A stretch of DNA of 62,260 nucleotides from Lachnospiraceae bacterium (GCA_017433725.1 JAFRGQ010000073.1:1-62260), one strand, 5' to 3'. Counted from the first letter of the stretch, positions 35,404 to 45,046 are shown. Numbers and translations: made by a program. The notes: a model not told the origin generated them from the sequence alone.

Positions 35404-36951
35404 TTATTTTTCGGATGCTTTCTTCTGAACCCCGCCCTCGACATCCGCTGTCTCTTCTTTTGCCGGCTTCGGGATGCGGCAATACAGCTCCGTCATATCG
35501 TGAATGCTGCGCGCAAGCTCCTTTGAAAGGTAATTCGGTATGATTCTCCACTGCCAGTTGGTACCGAGTGTGGAGGGGTGATTAATTCTGGCCTCGTTGC
35601 CTTTGACCAGATAATCCTGAATCGGAACAATGCAAAGATCTGCGCAGGAAGCCTGAGCACATCTTATGAAATCCCAAGTAAATGTACCGTAATCCGTGTA
35701 TATGGAATTGATGTATCTGCGGGCAAAATCACGATCCTGATTATTGAGATCTTCAATCCATCCGCGCGTCGTCTCATTGTCATGCGTTCCGGTGTAGACT
35801 ACGCAGTTATGGTCGTAATTGTGCGGAAGATAATCGCTCTCCTCTCTGGAGTCGAATGCGAACTGCAGGACCTTCATTCCCGGATATCCGGTATCCTTGA
35901 CGAGCTTCCTTACGCTGTCGGTGATATAGCCAAGATCCTCAGCGATGATGGAAACATCTCCGAGTTCTTTCTTGATCGCCTTGAAGAGCGCGATGCCCGG
36001 TCCTTTGACCCATTTTCCGTTCCGGGCTGTCTTTTCACCGTACGGAATCTCATAAAACTCATCAAATGCACGGAAGTGATCGACACGAAGAACATCGCAG
36101 AACTCTAGATTGTGCTTAATGCGGGCAATCCACCATTCATACTTTGTCTTCTTGATGTATGACCAATTGTAAATCGGGTTGCCCCAAAGCTGTCCGTCTG
36201 CAGAAAAGGCATCGGGCGGGCATCCTGCGACCTTAGTCGGTCTGTTTTCCTTGTCGAACAGATACATCTTCGGGTTGCCCCATGTATCCGCGCTGTCAAA
36301 CGCTGTATAGAACGGAATATCGCCGATGATCTTGATGCCGTTCTCATTGGCGTATGCTTTCAGCTTTCTCCACTGTTTCATGAACTCATACTGCTGGAAA
36401 GCATAGAATCCGACAACATCGGCGTACTTCTCGTGCGCCTCTTTGAGAGCCTCGGGGTCGCGCGTGCGGAGAGAATGATCCCAATCGACCCATGCCTTTC
36501 CTTCGTTGGCGTTCTTGAGCGCCATAAAGAGTCCGTAGTCGTCAAGCCAGTCCTTATTCTCCTCGCGGAAAGTCTTAAACTCGGGATCCGGATTCTCTTT
36601 GAATCTGTCATAAGCAACTCTGAGCATCTTAAAGCGGTTGTTGTACAGGGCGCCGTAATCCACAGCTTCAACATTGCCGCCGAAATCATACTGACCAAGT
36701 TCATGCTGAGCAAGGAGACCATCCTTCACAAGATCATCCGGACTGATAAAATACGGATTTCCCGCAAATGTGGAAAAACTCTGATATGGGGAATCGCCAA
36801 ATCCGGTCGGTCCGAACGGAAGCACCTGCCAATAGCTCTGACCCGCTTCTTTCAGGAAATCCACAAAGTCATATGCTTCCTTCGAAAAACATCCGATACC
36901 ATAGCGGGACCAGATCGAAGAAATGGGACACAAAATACCACTCTCTCTCAT
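35404..36951 (-). CDS. malQ: 4-alpha-glucanotransferase (amylomaltase, GH77)
   Basis: A 515-residue cytosolic enzyme that transfers maltosyl or longer units between alpha-1,4-glucans. It acts in glycogen or maltodextrin use. The GH77 catalytic residues are visible: nucleophile Asp in LRVDHFRAFDEF, acid/base Glu in IIAEDLG, and the third acid in GTHDNETTRGW. Other signatures are SPYQSFSTFAGNPYFI, GDIPFYTAFDSADTW and QLWGNPIYNW. Length is normal. The C-terminal 20 residues are Lys/Glu-rich and of no known role. No other glycogen genes are adjacent. A candidate promoter is at 36990-37018. Confidence 0.97.
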   Translation of the reverse strand: MRESGILCPISSIWSRYGIGCFSKEAYDFVDFLKEAGQSYWQVLPFGPTGFGDSPYQSFSTFAGNPYFISPDDLVKDGLLAQHELGQYDFGGNVEAVDYGALYNNRFKMLRVAYDRFKENPDPEFKTFREENKDWLDDYGLFMALKNANEGKAWVDWDHSLRTRDPEALKEAHEKYADVVGFYAFQQYEFMKQWRKLKAYANENGIKIIGDIPFYTAFDSADTWGNPKMYLFDKENRPTKVAGCPPDAFSADGQLWGNPIYNWSYIKKTKYEWWIARIKHNLEFCDVLRVDHFRAFDEFYEIPYGEKTARNGKWVKGPGIALFKAIKKELGDVSIIAEDLGYITDSVRKLVKDTGYPGMKVLQFAFDSREESDYLPHNYDHNCVVYTGTHDNETTRGWIEDLNNQDRDFARRYINSIYTDYGTFTWDFIRCAQASCADLCIVPIQDYLVKGNEARINHPSTLGTNWQWRIIPNYLSKELARSIHDMTELYCRIPKPAKEETADVEGGVQKKASEK

Positions 36952-36989
36952 GTTCTACACCTTCCTATAGTAAGATTTTGTTGATATTT

Positions 36990-37018
36990 AATAAAATGCA
37001 CGGTCTTTCGCACGTCAA
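36990..37018 (-). promoter_or_regulatory. candidate malQ promoter
   Basis: Minus strand TTGACG, 17 bp, TTTATT, about 40 nt before the ATG. The gene-free 36952-37264 interval holds this and the GT2 terminator. Confidence 0.4.
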
Positions 37019-37204
37019 ACTGTGCATTTACAAAAAACACTAAACCTTATAATACCACATAACCGGTCATTATGCTACTTTTTTACCTTCATCCGGGTCC
37101 CAGTTCCACATTACTGACAATCCTGATATACAATTCCCGCTCGCGACACCCGGCATAAGACCGAAGATTATCAGATGTCCGTTACAGAATCCGCCCCTGC
37201 TAAA

Positions 37205-37258
37205 GAAAAACACTGTGCCCTGCGGATAATCCGAACCGGATATCCGCAGGGCACAGTG
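37205..37258 (-). terminator. strong Rho-independent terminator after the GT2 gene
   Basis: A perfect 18-bp stem: CACTGTGCCCTGCGGATA (37211-37228) pairs with 37241-37258. On the minus strand it is followed by TTTTTCTTTA. Confidence 0.92.
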
Positions 37259-37264
37259 CCATTT

Positions 37265-38215
37265 TCATTTCTCACTCTGAGATAACATCTCTCTCTCCTG
37301 CCTCATGGCCTTGTAAAGATCCATCTCGAACTGCCGCCTTGTGTTCTGATAGATGGACTGAAGAATCATTCCCGCAAAGAAGGATACGATTGCCGCCAGA
37401 ACAACGAACCCGCACACAATCAGCGTAGGAAATCTGTCGACGAGTCCCGTCTTCGCGTAATCTATCATGATCGGTACAAAGAATACGACCGCCAGCAGGA
37501 TAAGGAAGGCGCAGATTGCTCCGTAAAATGACATTGGCCTGTAATTTCCGAACAGCCTTCTGATCGTTCCGAGCACTTTCATCCCATCCGAATAGGTATT
37601 CAGCTTGGATTCGCTCCCCTCGGGTCTGTCTCTGTACTGGATGATGACATTTTCGACCTGAAGGTTCTTATCGATCGCATGTATGCTCATCTCCGTTTCG
37701 ATCTCAAATCCCTTGGAGAGCACCGGAAATGTCTTCACGTATCGGTAACTGAATGCGCGATACCCGGTCATGATGTCCTTTATGTTGTTCTTGAAGAGGA
37801 GATTGATGCTGGCCCTGACGATCGTGTTTCCGAAATTGTGGAAAGGACGCTTATTCTCCTCAAAGTAGGTCGAGGAGAGCCGGTCGCCGACGACCATATC
37901 CGCATTATGGTTCAGTACTCTGTCCACCATTTCCGGAGCGTTTTCCGCAGGATACGTGTCGTCACCGTCAACGATCAGGTAGCACTGTGCATCGATCTCG
38001 CCGAACATTCTCCTAAGGACGTTTCCCTTGCCCTGCTGATACTCATGACGTACAACAGCTCCAGCCGCCTGTGCGATCTCTGCAGTTCGGTCTTTAGAAT
38101 TGTTGTCATATACATAAATGACAGCTTCCGGCAGGACATTTCGGAAATCCCGGATCACCTTCTCAATTGTCTGTTCTTCGTTGTAGCAAGGAATAAGCAC
38201 TGCTACTTTATCCAT
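37265..38215 (-). CDS. family 2 glycosyltransferase, polyprenyl-phosphate type (GtrB/DPM-like)
   Basis: A 316-residue GT2 enzyme. Residues 1-230 form the GT-A domain: LIPCYNEEQTIEKVI, VYDNNSKDRT, and the DXD-like metal site VDGDDTYPA, then MTGYRAFSYRYVKTFP. Two membrane segments follow (about 233-255 and 268-292), then a charged tail. This layout is that of enzymes charging polyprenyl phosphate with a sugar at the membrane. It is downstream of a DUF2142 protein (158-bp gap), a GT-C-like family, suggesting they act in one pathway for envelope glycan decoration. Donor sugar unknown. Confidence 0.9.
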   Translation of the reverse strand: MDKVAVLIPCYNEEQTIEKVIRDFRNVLPEAVIYVYDNNSKDRTAEIAQAAGAVVRHEYQQGKGNVLRRMFGEIDAQCYLIVDGDDTYPAENAPEMVDRVLNHNADMVVGDRLSSTYFEENKRPFHNFGNTIVRASINLLFKNNIKDIMTGYRAFSYRYVKTFPVLSKGFEIETEMSIHAIDKNLQVENVIIQYRDRPEGSESKLNTYSDGMKVLGTIRRLFGNYRPMSFYGAICAFLILLAVVFFVPIMIDYAKTGLVDRFPTLIVCGFVVLAAIVSFFAGMILQSIYQNTRRQFEMDLYKAMRQEREMLSQSEK

Positions 38216-38373
38216 TATCCAATACTCCTTAGGTTCTCATATAAATCTATGGCTGTCATACCCCTGTCCTTACATGATTCTCAGGGGCAGCCGTCGGAAT
38301 CCGGCGCCTGCCTGTGCAGGCGCTGTCCAAAACAGTTTACACCAGTTATTACTTTTCGTAAAGTACTCAAACC

Positions 38374-40311
38374 TCAATAAAGGCACGCGTACGCCGCTCC
38401 AAGAAAGTTAAGTACAATCATTACATATGCGTATCGACTCGTGTAAAAACGCATTTTCCCTTCGACGGGAAGTTTCGTCAGCGTAATGCACACAAGCGGA
38501 AGTATAGGCAGAAGATACCTGTTCTGCACCCCGTCGATCCTTGTCTGACCTACCGGCGTGAAGCCGACGTAGAGAGCTCCCATGACCAGAAGGAAGACTA
38601 TCAGCACGATCAGAAAAGCGACCGTATGGAAGATCGCCGACTTCTTTCTGTTCGAGAACTCATATTTGTCCTGCGAGAAGAAAGAACCAGCAATGACCCA
38701 TATTCCCACCAGATACCCGACTGCGGCAGGTGTATACCAGGCGAACTCCATCATATCCCTGACAAAATTGTTCAGGAAGAAGTCGCCGAAGTTCCTGTAC
38801 GTCAGATACGGATTCGAGAGGACGAATTTGATCTGCTCCTGCACATCCACATTTCCGTTCCGATTTTCCGTGAACGGGAATTTATCAAGCAGATACATCT
38901 GATAGCGCAGACACAGACCTGCTATGATCAGAAGGAGGAGGAACATCAGGAACTTGCCGAAGCGTATCCTGAATTTTTTGCGCGGCACGAAAATCAGAAG
39001 TATGAGCAGCGGGATATAAATCAGATACTTGATCGACGCGATGAAGACGAACACGACAGTAAGTACGAGCATATCTCTGACTCTGATGACTTTATCCTCG
39101 TCAAAAATCCAGGAAATCATCATAGCGATGAATAACAGGCATGCACCGATCAGAACGGAGTCCTGCGTACAGGATCCGGCAAGGTACATTCCTGCGGGCA
39201 TGAGTGCGCATCCGAACAGGACCGATTTATAATACGGTGCAGTCCGAATTGCCAGATATCCCAGCACAACATAGAAGAGAAGGTCTGACAATCTCGATAG
39301 AAAGATTACAGCCCATGCCGGTAGGTTCAACTTCAACCCGATGAGGATGCCGAGTGACGCGACCGCATGATCGATCGGAATGACCGAGGACATGTAGGGA
39401 TTTTTTGCAAATGCGAGACTCTTCGCATACGGCTCATTGAACAGTTCCGGGTTAGCATACCAGTTGGCAAGCGAGAACTCCGTGTTGATCACATCATCAT
39501 AATTCGACGAAAGCCTGGCTCCTATCTCTTTTTTGGAGCTGATCTGGTCATGCCAATGTCCCTCTGCAATCGCAAACGATCTGAAGTAGTGGGTAGATTC
39601 ATCCAGCGGATGAGGGAAAGTATGGCATACGGAAAATATCAGTCCGACTGAGATTGCGATAACAAGAAAATTTCTGTGCCACTGATCTCCCACTAACAGG
39701 GCGCAGACAAAGGAAAGGACAATGGCAATTCCCCACATGATAAGATAGAGCTGCTTCACTGTCTCATCACAGAAGAATGTGTCCATCATGATGCTGCCTT
39801 CTGCGGACTTTTCTTCTCTCACCGCGGGCACCGTTAAGTCGCTCAGATCCGCGAGCTGTACGAACAGGCCGCTGCCGCTCGCTGCAGCATTCTTTATTGT
39901 GAGCAGATAGGTTTTTCCGGCAGAAGCTTTCTGTTCATCAAAGCTTATTCGGTAAGCTTTATTGTTTTTGATTATATTCGCAGAATATACGGTATCCTTG
40001 AAAATTGTCTTCCCGCTCTGTACTTCTTTCAAGTTGATCAGAAGCTTGTTATTGACAGATCTGGTCTGAGTCAACCAGATTTCGAGGCCCTTGAATCCGT
40101 CATATTCATAGCGGATCTCCTGGGAAACCGTGACGCCTCCCGAAAGATCCAGAGATTGCGTCCACGTATTTCCGAGTGCCCTGACTGCATGCACATCATC
40201 CAGCAACGGATTGTATATACTGAGAAAGACTGCCCAGAAAACGGCAAGGAGGAGCAGTGCTCTCATCTTTCGTTCTCTGGCCAGTCTTTTTCTGATTCGC
40301 GGATTTTCCAT
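38374..40311 (-). CDS. DUF2142 family polytopic membrane protein (GT-C-like)
   Basis: A 645-residue membrane protein with about 11-12 hydrophobic segments. The first helix (about 17-33) is followed by an extracytoplasmic beta-rich region (about 40-165). The helices around CHTFPHPLDESTHYFRSFA carry the conserved acidic pair (PxDE) that marks DUF2142 and is placed like the catalytic acidic residue of GT-C glycosyltransferases. Members occur in surface polysaccharide or wall teichoic acid clusters. AGGGGAG is 7 nt from the ATG. A second family member is at 45047-46663. Donor and acceptor are unknown. Confidence 0.87.
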   Translation of the reverse strand: MENPRIRKRLARERKMRALLLLAVFWAVFLSIYNPLLDDVHAVRALGNTWTQSLDLSGGVTVSQEIRYEYDGFKGLEIWLTQTRSVNNKLLINLKEVQSGKTIFKDTVYSANIIKNNKAYRISFDEQKASAGKTYLLTIKNAAASGSGLFVQLADLSDLTVPAVREEKSAEGSIMMDTFFCDETVKQLYLIMWGIAIVLSFVCALLVGDQWHRNFLVIAISVGLIFSVCHTFPHPLDESTHYFRSFAIAEGHWHDQISSKKEIGARLSSNYDDVINTEFSLANWYANPELFNEPYAKSLAFAKNPYMSSVIPIDHAVASLGILIGLKLNLPAWAVIFLSRLSDLLFYVVLGYLAIRTAPYYKSVLFGCALMPAGMYLAGSCTQDSVLIGACLLFIAMMISWIFDEDKVIRVRDMLVLTVVFVFIASIKYLIYIPLLILLIFVPRKKFRIRFGKFLMFLLLLIIAGLCLRYQMYLLDKFPFTENRNGNVDVQEQIKFVLSNPYLTYRNFGDFFLNNFVRDMMEFAWYTPAAVGYLVGIWVIAGSFFSQDKYEFSNRKKSAIFHTVAFLIVLIVFLLVMGALYVGFTPVGQTRIDGVQNRYLLPILPLVCITLTKLPVEGKMRFYTSRYAYVMIVLNFLGAAYACLY

Positions 40312-40385
40312 GACATACTCCCCTTCCCCATGAATAATAGAATTATATCATAAGAAACAGGATTGTACGACTTTTTCGGAGTTTC

Positions 40386-42743
40386 TCACTCCGTCTCTTC
40401 CGGCGCAGCCGGGATCGGCATGATCTTCTTCTCCGGCAATTTTATACGGAGAGCCTCGCGTGCTACGTCACGGATCGTCGCTACCGGAACGATCTCGAGT
40501 TTCTCCTTTGTCTCCTCCGGAACATCTTCAAGATCCGGCATATTCTCTTTCGGAATCAGGACTTTTCTCACGCCTGCCCTCACTGCGGCCATAAGTTTCT
40601 CCGGCAATCCTCCGATCGGAAGGACCTGACCGCGCAGGGAAATCTCCCCGGTCATTGCCAGATACTGACTCACTTCTTTTCCTGTCACAAGCGATGTGAT
40701 AGCTGTAAACATAGTTATGCCGGCCGACGGACCGTCTTTCGGTACTGCCCCCTCCGGAATGTGAATATGAATATCATAATGCAGGAAGTCAAAATTTCTG
40801 TCTACAAATGTCGCCTTGACCAGGCTCACCGCAGTCTCCGCAGATTCACGCATGACGTCGCCGATCTGACCTGTCAGACGGATCTGGCCGGTACCCTTCA
40901 TGGCGACCGTTTCGACGAACAGGATCTCTCCTCCCGCCTGCGTCCACGCGAGTCCTGTCACGACGCCCGGAGGATTCATCTTCAGCACCTTGTCATGCAT
41001 CACCTTTTTCCTGCCGAGATATCCCTCGACATCCCGATCCTTCACAATGACCGGCTTTTTATCCTCCTCGACGATCTGGACAGCCGCTTTGCGGCAGACG
41101 GCGAGAAGCTGCTTCTTCAAACCGCGCACTCCGGCTTCCATGGTGTATTCTTCTATGATCTTCTTGATTGCACCGTTTGTAAAACGGATATCCTCTTTCT
41201 TCAGCCCTGTCTCCTCAATAGCCTGAGGAACCAGATGCCTCTTTGCGATCTGGAAATGCTCAACCGGTGTATATCCCGGCAGGTCTATGATTTCCATTCG
41301 ATCAAGCAGCGGTTTCGGAATCAGATCCCAGCTGTTCGCCGTGCAGACAAAAAATACATGGCTCAGATCATAAGGAAGGTCTACATAGTGATCCGTGAAC
41401 GTTGTATTCTGCTCCGGATCAAGCACTTCAAGGAGTGCTGCGGACGGATCTCCGTTGTAGCTCGCCTGCAGCTTATCTACTTCATCCAGCACGACGACCG
41501 GATCCATGACGCCGCTCCTCTTGATACCCGTCATGATGCGGCCCGGCATTGCCCCGATGTACGTTCTCCTGTGACCTCTTATCTCCGCCTCATCGCGGAT
41601 TCCGCCGAGAGAAATCCTCACATATTTTCTGCCGAGAGCCTCAGCGATACTCTTTCCCATAGAAGTTTTCCCGGTACCAGGTGCACCCACGAGCAGAAGG
41701 ATCGATCCGTTCTGCCTGCCGTTCAGAGAGACAACGGCAAGATGCTGCAGGATACGATCCTTGACTTTCTGCAGACCGTAGTGGTCACGGTCAAGTATCT
41801 TTCTCGCCTTTTTAAGGTCGATCTTTTCGGGTTCCCCGACGGTCCATCTGAGCGATGTTATGAAATCGAGATAGTCATACAGGGAATTGTACTCCGCGCC
41901 GTTGGACGGTTCCTGCTCGAAGCGGCGAAGGACCCTTTTTACCTCCTTCTCCACGTCCTCCGGCATACCGCAGTGCTCTATCCTGTATTTGAAGCTGGTC
42001 TCATCCTCCTCGCTCTCCGGATTCATCTCATCGAGTTCTTTCTGGAGAATACCGATCTGCTTCTGGATTGCCGCTTTCTTATAATTATTGTTCTCCTCAT
42101 CGTCGCGGCTTGCCATATCAATCTGAAGATCGATTGTACTCTTGAACTTGAGCAAAGCGTCGTGAATCAGTGAACCTCTTTCCTTAAAGGAATTCGTAGC
42201 CAGAAGGGCATACTTCTCCTCCTCCGTCATATCGAAGAACTGGCAGAAAGCAGACGCAAATTCATTCACGGTTTTAATCGACCTGATGAACTCAATCGCA
42301 TACTCGCCTCCTCTTATGTTCGAGGCCAGCTCCGTTGTCTTTTTGCGCAGTTCCTCAAGTAAACGCTTCTCTCCCTCCGAAGTGATGTCCATGACTTCAT
42401 CGACGATCTCAACGCAACCGTCAATCAGCCCGTCCGTATTTCGGATATCATACACACGAACCTTTTCGTGTGTCATGAGATGGATGACAACGCCCATCCT
42501 TCCTTCAGCAATCTCGATCACATCCGCCATGACTCCGTATTCATGGCATACATCCGCCGTGACTTCCTCCATCGGTTTTTCTTCGGCCAACGGCATGATC
42601 ACTATATTTTTTCCGCTCTTCTCGAGAGTTTCTTTTTCGATGTCATCGAGGGCACCGACATTCAGTCTGTAATCTACATCAGGCAATATAACGGTATCGT
42701 AAACAGGGAGCAATAGTCTTCTTTCTTCAGCATGTGTATCCAA
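40386..42743 (-). CDS. lon: ATP-dependent protease Lon (endopeptidase La)
   Basis: A 785-residue AAA+ protease for damaged and regulatory proteins. The N-terminal Lon domain (LLLPVYDTVILPDVDYRL, about 11-190) and coiled coil lead to Walker A GAPGTGKTS, Walker B VVLDEVDKL and sensor residues. The protease domain has the catalytic Ser in PKDGPSAGITMF and the Lys in GGLPEKLMAAV. The start is TTG (42743), supported by GGAGG at 7 nt. The promoter has a perfect TTGACA -35 and overlaps a CIRCE operator, so it is probably under HrcA heat-shock control. Confidence 0.97.
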   Translation of the reverse strand: MDTHAEERRLLLPVYDTVILPDVDYRLNVGALDDIEKETLEKSGKNIVIMPLAEEKPMEEVTADVCHEYGVMADVIEIAEGRMGVVIHLMTHEKVRVYDIRNTDGLIDGCVEIVDEVMDITSEGEKRLLEELRKKTTELASNIRGGEYAIEFIRSIKTVNEFASAFCQFFDMTEEEKYALLATNSFKERGSLIHDALLKFKSTIDLQIDMASRDDEENNNYKKAAIQKQIGILQKELDEMNPESEEDETSFKYRIEHCGMPEDVEKEVKRVLRRFEQEPSNGAEYNSLYDYLDFITSLRWTVGEPEKIDLKKARKILDRDHYGLQKVKDRILQHLAVVSLNGRQNGSILLLVGAPGTGKTSMGKSIAEALGRKYVRISLGGIRDEAEIRGHRRTYIGAMPGRIMTGIKRSGVMDPVVVLDEVDKLQASYNGDPSAALLEVLDPEQNTTFTDHYVDLPYDLSHVFFVCTANSWDLIPKPLLDRMEIIDLPGYTPVEHFQIAKRHLVPQAIEETGLKKEDIRFTNGAIKKIIEEYTMEAGVRGLKKQLLAVCRKAAVQIVEEDKKPVIVKDRDVEGYLGRKKVMHDKVLKMNPPGVVTGLAWTQAGGEILFVETVAMKGTGQIRLTGQIGDVMRESAETAVSLVKATFVDRNFDFLHYDIHIHIPEGAVPKDGPSAGITMFTAITSLVTGKEVSQYLAMTGEISLRGQVLPIGGLPEKLMAAVRAGVRKVLIPKENMPDLEDVPEETKEKLEIVPVATIRDVAREALRIKLPEKKIMPIPAAPEETE

Positions 42744-42764
42744 TGAATCACCTCCCAGGTATTG

Positions 42765-42791
42765 TTAGCAATCAATCTTATTGAGTGCTAA
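42765..42791. promoter_or_regulatory. CIRCE operator (HrcA binding site)
   Basis: TTAGCAATC, 9 bp, GAGTGCTAA. It differs from the consensus TTAGCACTC-N9-GAGTGCTAA at one base. It covers the predicted transcription start region of lon, just past the -10. Confidence 0.9.
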
Positions 42792-42820
42792 TATCTTATC
42801 ATATTGAATCAATTTGTCAA
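42792..42820 (-). promoter_or_regulatory. sigma-A promoter of lon
   Basis: Minus strand TTGACA, 17 bp, AAGATA, immediately upstream of CIRCE. Its -35 shares bases with the -35 of the divergent promoter. Confidence 0.7.
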
Positions 42821-42842
42821 GTCGATTTCTTAATGATACAAT
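42814..42842 (+). promoter_or_regulatory. divergent sigma-A promoter for the DUF6020 gene
   Basis: TTGTCA, 17 bp, TACAAT on the plus strand. It overlaps the lon -35 region and supports a downstream start codon at 42911. Confidence 0.7.
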
Positions 42843-42910
42843 GCCTTTGGAGACTCTGCCATGCATATGTCTCGCGAACGATAACGAAATCTGAAAGGAC
42901 ATCTTGTCAC

Positions 42911-44509
42911 GTGAATATTAAAGGACGTCACATATTTCTGATATTTCCATCTGCCGTCGAAGGATTTCTTCTGTCGCTCGGACGAATCTTATCATCCGGC
43001 AGAAATTTTCTCAGCTTCGGACCGCTTGATCTCGCCGTGCTTCTCGCAGGTTTTTCCGGGGCTTATCTCCTGAACTTTCTGATTCTGCTCTATGTTTCCG
43101 GCTCTGCGGATCGAGTGATCCGAGACCGCTTTTCCGTGGTCCGTTTCCTTGTCCGAGCCGTGGTCATATTTGCTCTCTGGTTCCCTGTTTTTCTCGCCTA
43201 TTATCCCACGATCTGGTCCTATGACATCTGGGCACAGCTTCCCTATACGTCCCACAGTCTCTTTGACGGGACACATCCGATTCTCCACACGCTGTTCATT
43301 GAGCTTTTTATGCATATCGGAAAACTGTTCGGATCGTATGAGATCGGAATGGCAATGCTCTCAATCATTCAAATGATCCTGCTGTCCCTCATCTTCTCTT
43401 ACTGTGTCGAAAAAACTGCGGTACGTGGAGCAGGTTTACCTGCCCGCATCCTGCTCACAGCCTTTTATGCAATCACGCCTTTCTGTTCCATTCTCTCGAT
43501 CAGCATGACCAAGGACGTGCTGTTCACCGGCGTGTTCATGCTGATGGTCGATGCGGCATTTGACATGATTTGGTTCGATCCGGATCAGCTGTTCACACGC
43601 GGCTTCATGATTCGCTTTGTATGCGTCTGTATTCTCCTCGCCCTGCTGCGCAGCAACGGCATATATATTCTGGCAGGATGGGCGGTCTTCGGTACGATAT
43701 TTGCCGGTAGAAAGCGCCGTCTCCGCTTCCTTCTTCTGTGCCTCCTCTCGGTCGGTATCGCGTTCGGAGCTGACAAGGGGCTTCGCAGGCTGGTCCATGC
43801 AACCGATATTCACAGAAAAGAAGCTCTGTCCGTACCGATTCAGTGCATGGTGGGAACCGCTCTCAGGCATCCGGAACACATACCGCCGTACGGCACAGGA
43901 GGGATGCTCTTCGACATTTTCCCGAGAGACCTCTATCCCGAAAATCTCCGTGATGCCTTCAAACCCTGCCTGGCGGACCCCGCCAAACACTACTGGGGGC
44001 TTTATCCCTCCGACCAGATCGACATGGGCAACGTGGTGCGCACATGGCTCCGCGTCGGTGCTGCATACCCATCGGACTACATCGATATCTGGGGGACACT
44101 CACGCTCGGAGCCTGGTACCCGTTCGACACTTCGCACGCTGCTATCTACAAGGAAAACGAATACCTGCTGACCGACTTTAAGGAAAATGCCGATCTGGGC
44201 ATAACGGCATGCAAGAGCAGGCTTCCGGCATTAAAAAATGTGCTGGAGCAGGTCTCCTCGTATCACATTCAACAGAAGTTCCCTGCTTTGAACTTCCTCT
44301 TCGCCCCTGCTACCTACGTATGGATACTCGTTGCTTTCCTCGTAGCATTCATAGCGCTTCTGCGAGGCAGCGACCTCTTTCCGCTGATCCCGGCGGCGCT
44401 GCTCTTTGCGACGGTCCTGCTGGGACCCTGCGTGCTTGTGCGCTATATGTTCCCGTTCATGACGTTGGCGCCGTACTGTCTGGCGGCCTACAGCGGCCGC
44501 CGGGGCTGA
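42911..44509 (+). CDS. DUF6020 family polytopic membrane protein
   Basis: A 532-residue membrane protein with about ten hydrophobic segments. Near residues 100-130 is the loop PTIWSYDIWAQLPYTSH followed by DGTHPILHTLF, which I associate with DUF6020. Its acidic residue after the first helices is placed like that of GT-C transferases. About 290-430 is extracytoplasmic. Start: upstream in-frame ATGs (42785, 42833) fall inside CIRCE or the promoter, so the GTG at 42911 (AAAGG 12 nt upstream) is preferred. It is probably an envelope glycan transferase acting with the nearby GT2 and DUF2142 proteins. Confidence 0.75.
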   Translation: MNIKGRHIFLIFPSAVEGFLLSLGRILSSGRNFLSFGPLDLAVLLAGFSGAYLLNFLILLYVSGSADRVIRDRFSVVRFLVRAVVIFALWFPVFLAYYPTIWSYDIWAQLPYTSHSLFDGTHPILHTLFIELFMHIGKLFGSYEIGMAMLSIIQMILLSLIFSYCVEKTAVRGAGLPARILLTAFYAITPFCSILSISMTKDVLFTGVFMLMVDAAFDMIWFDPDQLFTRGFMIRFVCVCILLALLRSNGIYILAGWAVFGTIFAGRKRRLRFLLLCLLSVGIAFGADKGLRRLVHATDIHRKEALSVPIQCMVGTALRHPEHIPPYGTGGMLFDIFPRDLYPENLRDAFKPCLADPAKHYWGLYPSDQIDMGNVVRTWLRVGAAYPSDYIDIWGTLTLGAWYPFDTSHAAIYKENEYLLTDFKENADLGITACKSRLPALKNVLEQVSSYHIQQKFPALNFLFAPATYVWILVAFLVAFIALLRGSDLFPLIPAALLFATVLLGPCVLVRYMFPFMTLAPYCLAAYSGRRG

Positions 44510-44567
44510 ATAAAGAAGAACGCTGACTACCCACTTTTTATACATGGGCAGTCTTGTCAAAATAGAG

Positions 44568-44618
44568 AAAATAGCAACACCGGACAGGACCCTCGAGTCC
44601 TGTCCGGTGTTGCTATTT
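44568..44618 (+). terminator. very strong terminator after the DUF6020 gene
   Basis: Perfect 23-bp stem: 44568-44590 (AAAATAGCAACACCGG...) pairs with 44596-44618, loop CCTCG. It is followed by T and CACTC, with Ts in the stem end. Confidence 0.9.
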
Positions 44619-44677
44619 TTCACTCTTTAGATAATTACTCACACTTCCCACTTTTCACTTTAAGGCAAGCCGGAATC

Positions 44678-44830
44678 GAAATTATTGCTTAAGCAGGGCG
44701 TCGCCGAGCGGCCGGTACTTAAGCAGCAATAATTATCCTTCATTCATGAAGGATAATTTGCTCAGCATGGATAAAATCCATGCTGAGTTGCCGCTGAAAG
44801 CGGCGGCTGCTTATGAGCAAGTAGCGAAGC
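44678..44830. other. cluster of four strong stem-loops in a gene-free interval
   Basis: The interval 44619-45046 has no credible gene. In order it holds: AATTATTGCTTAAG pairing with CTTAAGCAGCAATAATT, ATCCTTCATTCATGAAGGAT, the perfect CTCAGCATGGAT-aaa-ATCCATGCTGAG, and GCCGCTGAAAGCGGC. The rest (44830-45046) is mixed sequence with weaker inverted repeats. It may be a structured RNA or a non-coding mobile element. Confidence 0.55.
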
Positions 44831-45046
44831 GGATTGCGAATGACCTTTACAGCCGAAAGCGCCGAAAATTTTTTAGTACCGCTGCCAGCGAGACCGAGCA
44901 GGATAAGTGAGATAGGAAATCTTCGATTTCCGTGATCGAACTTATGCTGTGCAGCGTCCCTGCGAAGCAATATTTCGATGAGGCGTTCTAAAGCACCGTG
45001 ATTCGGAAGTGTTTGTAATTATATAAAACTTCCCGCATAAGCCGCA

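Noticed and set aside
38290-38340. Terminator after the 38374-40311 DUF2142 gene
   Set aside because: GCGCCTGC/GCAGGCGC is a good stem but no T-run follows on the minus strand; the GT2 gene downstream is probably co-transcribed.
40761-42173. 470-residue plus-strand open frame antisense to lon
   Set aside because: Mirror of the lon coding frame; Cys/His/Arg-rich composition typical of antisense frames; lon is certain.
44740-44970. 76-residue minus-strand open frame in the stem-loop cluster
   Set aside because: Overlaps strong hairpins, has no Shine-Dalgarno and a composition like spurious frames in repeats. I treat the region as non-coding.
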